A stretch of DNA of 64,000 bases from Draconibacterium halophilum (GTDB lineage: Bacteria; Bacteroidota; Bacteroidia; Bacteroidales; Prolixibacteraceae). Positions 62,590 through 64,000 of the stretch are shown here, piece by piece. The notes under the pieces are model-generated. The model was not told where the DNA came from. It ran no database searches and saw only the letters and a program-made list of their open reading frames with translations. The position numbers were made by a program, and so were the translations under genes. The stretch's first letter is position 1. Each line of letters opens with the position of its first letter. The stretch lies in assembly GCF_010448835.1 (NCBI RefSeq), contig NZ_CP048409.1, positions 3,542,001 to 3,606,000 on the forward strand. The letters are read 5' to 3'.

Positions 62590-63294
62590 ATGCGAATATC
62601 CACTGCACTACTACTTTGTTTTCTTAGTGCACTACTTTTATCCTGCGTGTCAAAAAGCAATACGGGAAATCGAAATCCGTACAATCTGCCGCTTGTAAAT
62701 TCGGTAAAAGAATACAAAAAACAGGTTGATAAAAATGCGGACATGAAACTGGTTGATCTGGAAAATGAGATTAAAAGTGTGGTGCTGGATATCCGTTACG
62801 CCACGAGCAATAATTTTACGAATGAGGTTATTTACCAGTCGCCAAAAGCCTATGCAAGAAAACCTGTTGCCGAAGCGTTAAAACTTGTACAAGATTCACT
62901 GGCGACACTAAATCTTGGATTAAAGATCTACGATGCTTATCGCCCCTACGCTGCAACCATTCGGTTTTATGAGATATACCCAAATAAAGAGTTTGTAGCC
63001 AACCCTAAAAACGGCTCGCGCCATAATCGTGGTTGTGCTGTCGATGTTTCGTTGGTTGATTTAAGCAACTTTGAAGAAATTCCGATGCCAACCGTTTTTG
63101 ATGATTTTTCGGAAAAAGCACACTCGAAATACAAGGATTTACCGGAAGAGATCATAAAAAATCGCGCCATTCTTTTTGGAGTAATGTCACATTTTGGTTT
63201 TACGGTCTATTCTTCCGAATGGTGGCATTTTGACTTTAACGGATGGGAAAGATTTCCACTGATGGATCTTTCGTTCGAAGAGTTAACGAATTAG
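62590..63294 (+). CDS. D-alanyl-D-alanine dipeptidase (VanX/DdpX-like) lipoprotein
   Basis: 234 residues. Lipoprotein signal (LLCFLSALLLSC). Zinc dipeptidase motifs: YDAYRPYAATIRFY near 116 (Arg), NGSRHNRGCAVDVSL near 138 (SxHxxGxAxD, His and Asp ligands) and SEWWHFDFNGWE near 212 (ExxH, catalytic Glu and His). Cleaves D-Ala-D-Ala, probably in wall recycling here, as no VanH or VanA gene is near. Confidence 0.92.
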   Translation: MRISTALLLCFLSALLLSCVSKSNTGNRNPYNLPLVNSVKEYKKQVDKNADMKLVDLENEIKSVVLDIRYATSNNFTNEVIYQSPKAYARKPVAEALKLVQDSLATLNLGLKIYDAYRPYAATIRFYEIYPNKEFVANPKNGSRHNRGCAVDVSLVDLSNFEEIPMPTVFDDFSEKAHSKYKDLPEEIIKNRAILFGVMSHFGFTVYSSEWWHFDFNGWERFPLMDLSFEELTN

Positions 63295-63297
63295 TAT

Positions 63298-63525
63298 TTA
63301 CTGCGGATTTCCATTATTCAAATCTTCCGGCCCAATTGGTTTTTCCGGCGTTACCATCCAAAAAATAATGTACACCAGCAAGCCCGGAAAACCGGCAGAA
63401 AAAAGCGATAACAAAACATAGATCACCCGCACCAACACCACATCTAATGAGAAATATTCGGCAAATCCTGCCAAAACACCTCCCAACACTTTGTTGTGCG
63501 AACGATATAAACGATTAGCTGCCAT
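63298..63525 (-). CDS. PspC-domain protein
   Basis: 75 residues. NRLYRSHNKVLGGVLAGFAE, VVLVRVIYVLLSLFSAGFPG, LLVYIIFWMVTPEKP: the complete PspC domain with two hydrophobic helices and little else. Family members sense envelope stress. Convergent with the dipeptidase gene, 3 bp apart. Confidence 0.92.
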   Translation of the reverse strand: MAANRLYRSHNKVLGGVLAGFAEYFSLDVVLVRVIYVLLSLFSAGFPGLLVYIIFWMVTPEKPIGPEDLNNGNPQ

Positions 63526-63589
63526 AGCAATTCTGTTGTTTATTTTTTAGTATTTACCAAAGACGGCTTTTGTCAAAAGAATATAATAC

Positions 63590-63841
63590 TTATTCCTCGT
63601 CGTCTTCAGCTAACAATTCTTCGTTTTCAAATTCCTTTTCCAGAAATTCTTCGGCAGCCTCAACCAATTCCGAGATAAACTTTTCATCACCAGGTTCTCC
63701 GTCAATCCAGTGTATTTCCTGGTTGTTCCAGAAATCATCAATGTCGGCCTCAACAATAAAGCGCGGCGTTTCGGTATGAACCACAAAAATAGTATCCGGA
63801 GTTTCCTGCGAATTGTCGGCTAATAAAAACTTTGGTAGCAT
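63590..63841 (-). CDS. Small acidic hypothetical protein
   Basis: 83 residues. A compact N-terminal part (FVVHTETPRFIVEADIDDFW, QEIHWIDGEPGDEKFISELV) and a very acidic tail (EEFLEKEFENEELLAEDDEE). No family known to me; conserved small acidic proteins of this kind are common in Bacteroidota. The last 159 bp of the window (63842-64000) show no gene. Confidence 0.65.
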   Translation of the reverse strand: MLPKFLLADNSQETPDTIFVVHTETPRFIVEADIDDFWNNQEIHWIDGEPGDEKFISELVEAAEEFLEKEFENEELLAEDDEE

Positions 63842-64000
63842 GATTAATTATTTTTTAAGTTGCTAATGCGAAATTACGACAAAAACCAATCGGTTTCGAA
63901 ATATCATAAAAAGAAATTGAAAAAGTAATAAACAATATATAATTTGGGACAAACCGTCGGACATGTGATCACCAAAGATGACTTTTCTCAAGATTTAATA

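Overview
The window looks like a chromosomal segment of a member of the phylum Bacteroidota. The signs are -7 promoter boxes of the TAnnTTTG type, few Shine-Dalgarno sequences, and typical families (DUF3276/PUR protein, sulfatase, six-bladed beta-propeller lipoprotein-like proteins, PspC stub protein, FemAB-like protein). A finer placement (for example Marinilabiliales) is only a guess. No rRNA, tRNA or CRISPR array was seen.

Region 1 (1-3.8 kb): the end of a gene that enters from the left, a secreted-type endonuclease/exonuclease/phosphatase family enzyme, then a small lysis-like module (unknown protein, holin, N-acetylmuramoyl-L-alanine amidase). The gap in front of the module holds ten GTAGG motifs at an exact 21-bp period (1503-1696).

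Region 2 (about 3.8-35 kb) is the unusual part: an AT-rich array of at least 14 gene cassettes, nearly all on the plus strand, separated by about 125-bp imperfect palindromes that behave like integron attC sites. Each palindrome begins with TAAC (or CAAC), has a second covarying 6-bp stem 3 nt inside, and ends 5-6 nt after the partner stem with GTTA (or GTTG). The sequence just outside the two cores does not match across one palindrome. It matches across one cassette: the first 10-15 bases of each cassette are the reverse complement of the bases in front of its own TAAC. This is what site-specific cassette exchange at GTT would leave. No integrase gene is in the window, so by present vocabulary this is a cluster of attC-like sites without integrase. 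The cargo includes an Mrr-like nuclease fused to an ImmA/IrrE peptidase, other nuclease-like proteins, a type II restriction-modification cassette with controller-like HTH protein, an AbiE toxin-antitoxin pair, a type IIG restriction-modification enzyme with an L7/L12-like peptide and a RhuM-like protein, and several secreted proteins or lipoproteins of unknown function. The array has been attacked by a group II intron lying exactly inside one attC-like site and by three 1325-bp copies of one IS3-family element, which broke or truncated at least four cassettes.

Region 3 (35-64 kb) is ordinary chromosome of higher GC: sulfatase, FemAB-like transferase, fabF, a ferredoxin-nitroreductase, two adjacent arsenic-resistance operons (ArsR-ArsC-Acr3, and ArsR-ArsE/F/G-like with a CSCS permease), two glutathione peroxidases, an OhrR/MarR regulator, ApbE, acylphosphatase, a PLP decarboxylase, endonuclease III, a serine hydrolase, an ABC-F protein, FolD, Ffh, Tex and a D-Ala-D-Ala dipeptidase. 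A MITE-like palindrome and several hairpin terminators lie between these genes.

All identifications come from reading the sequence and from memory of the families; no search was run.
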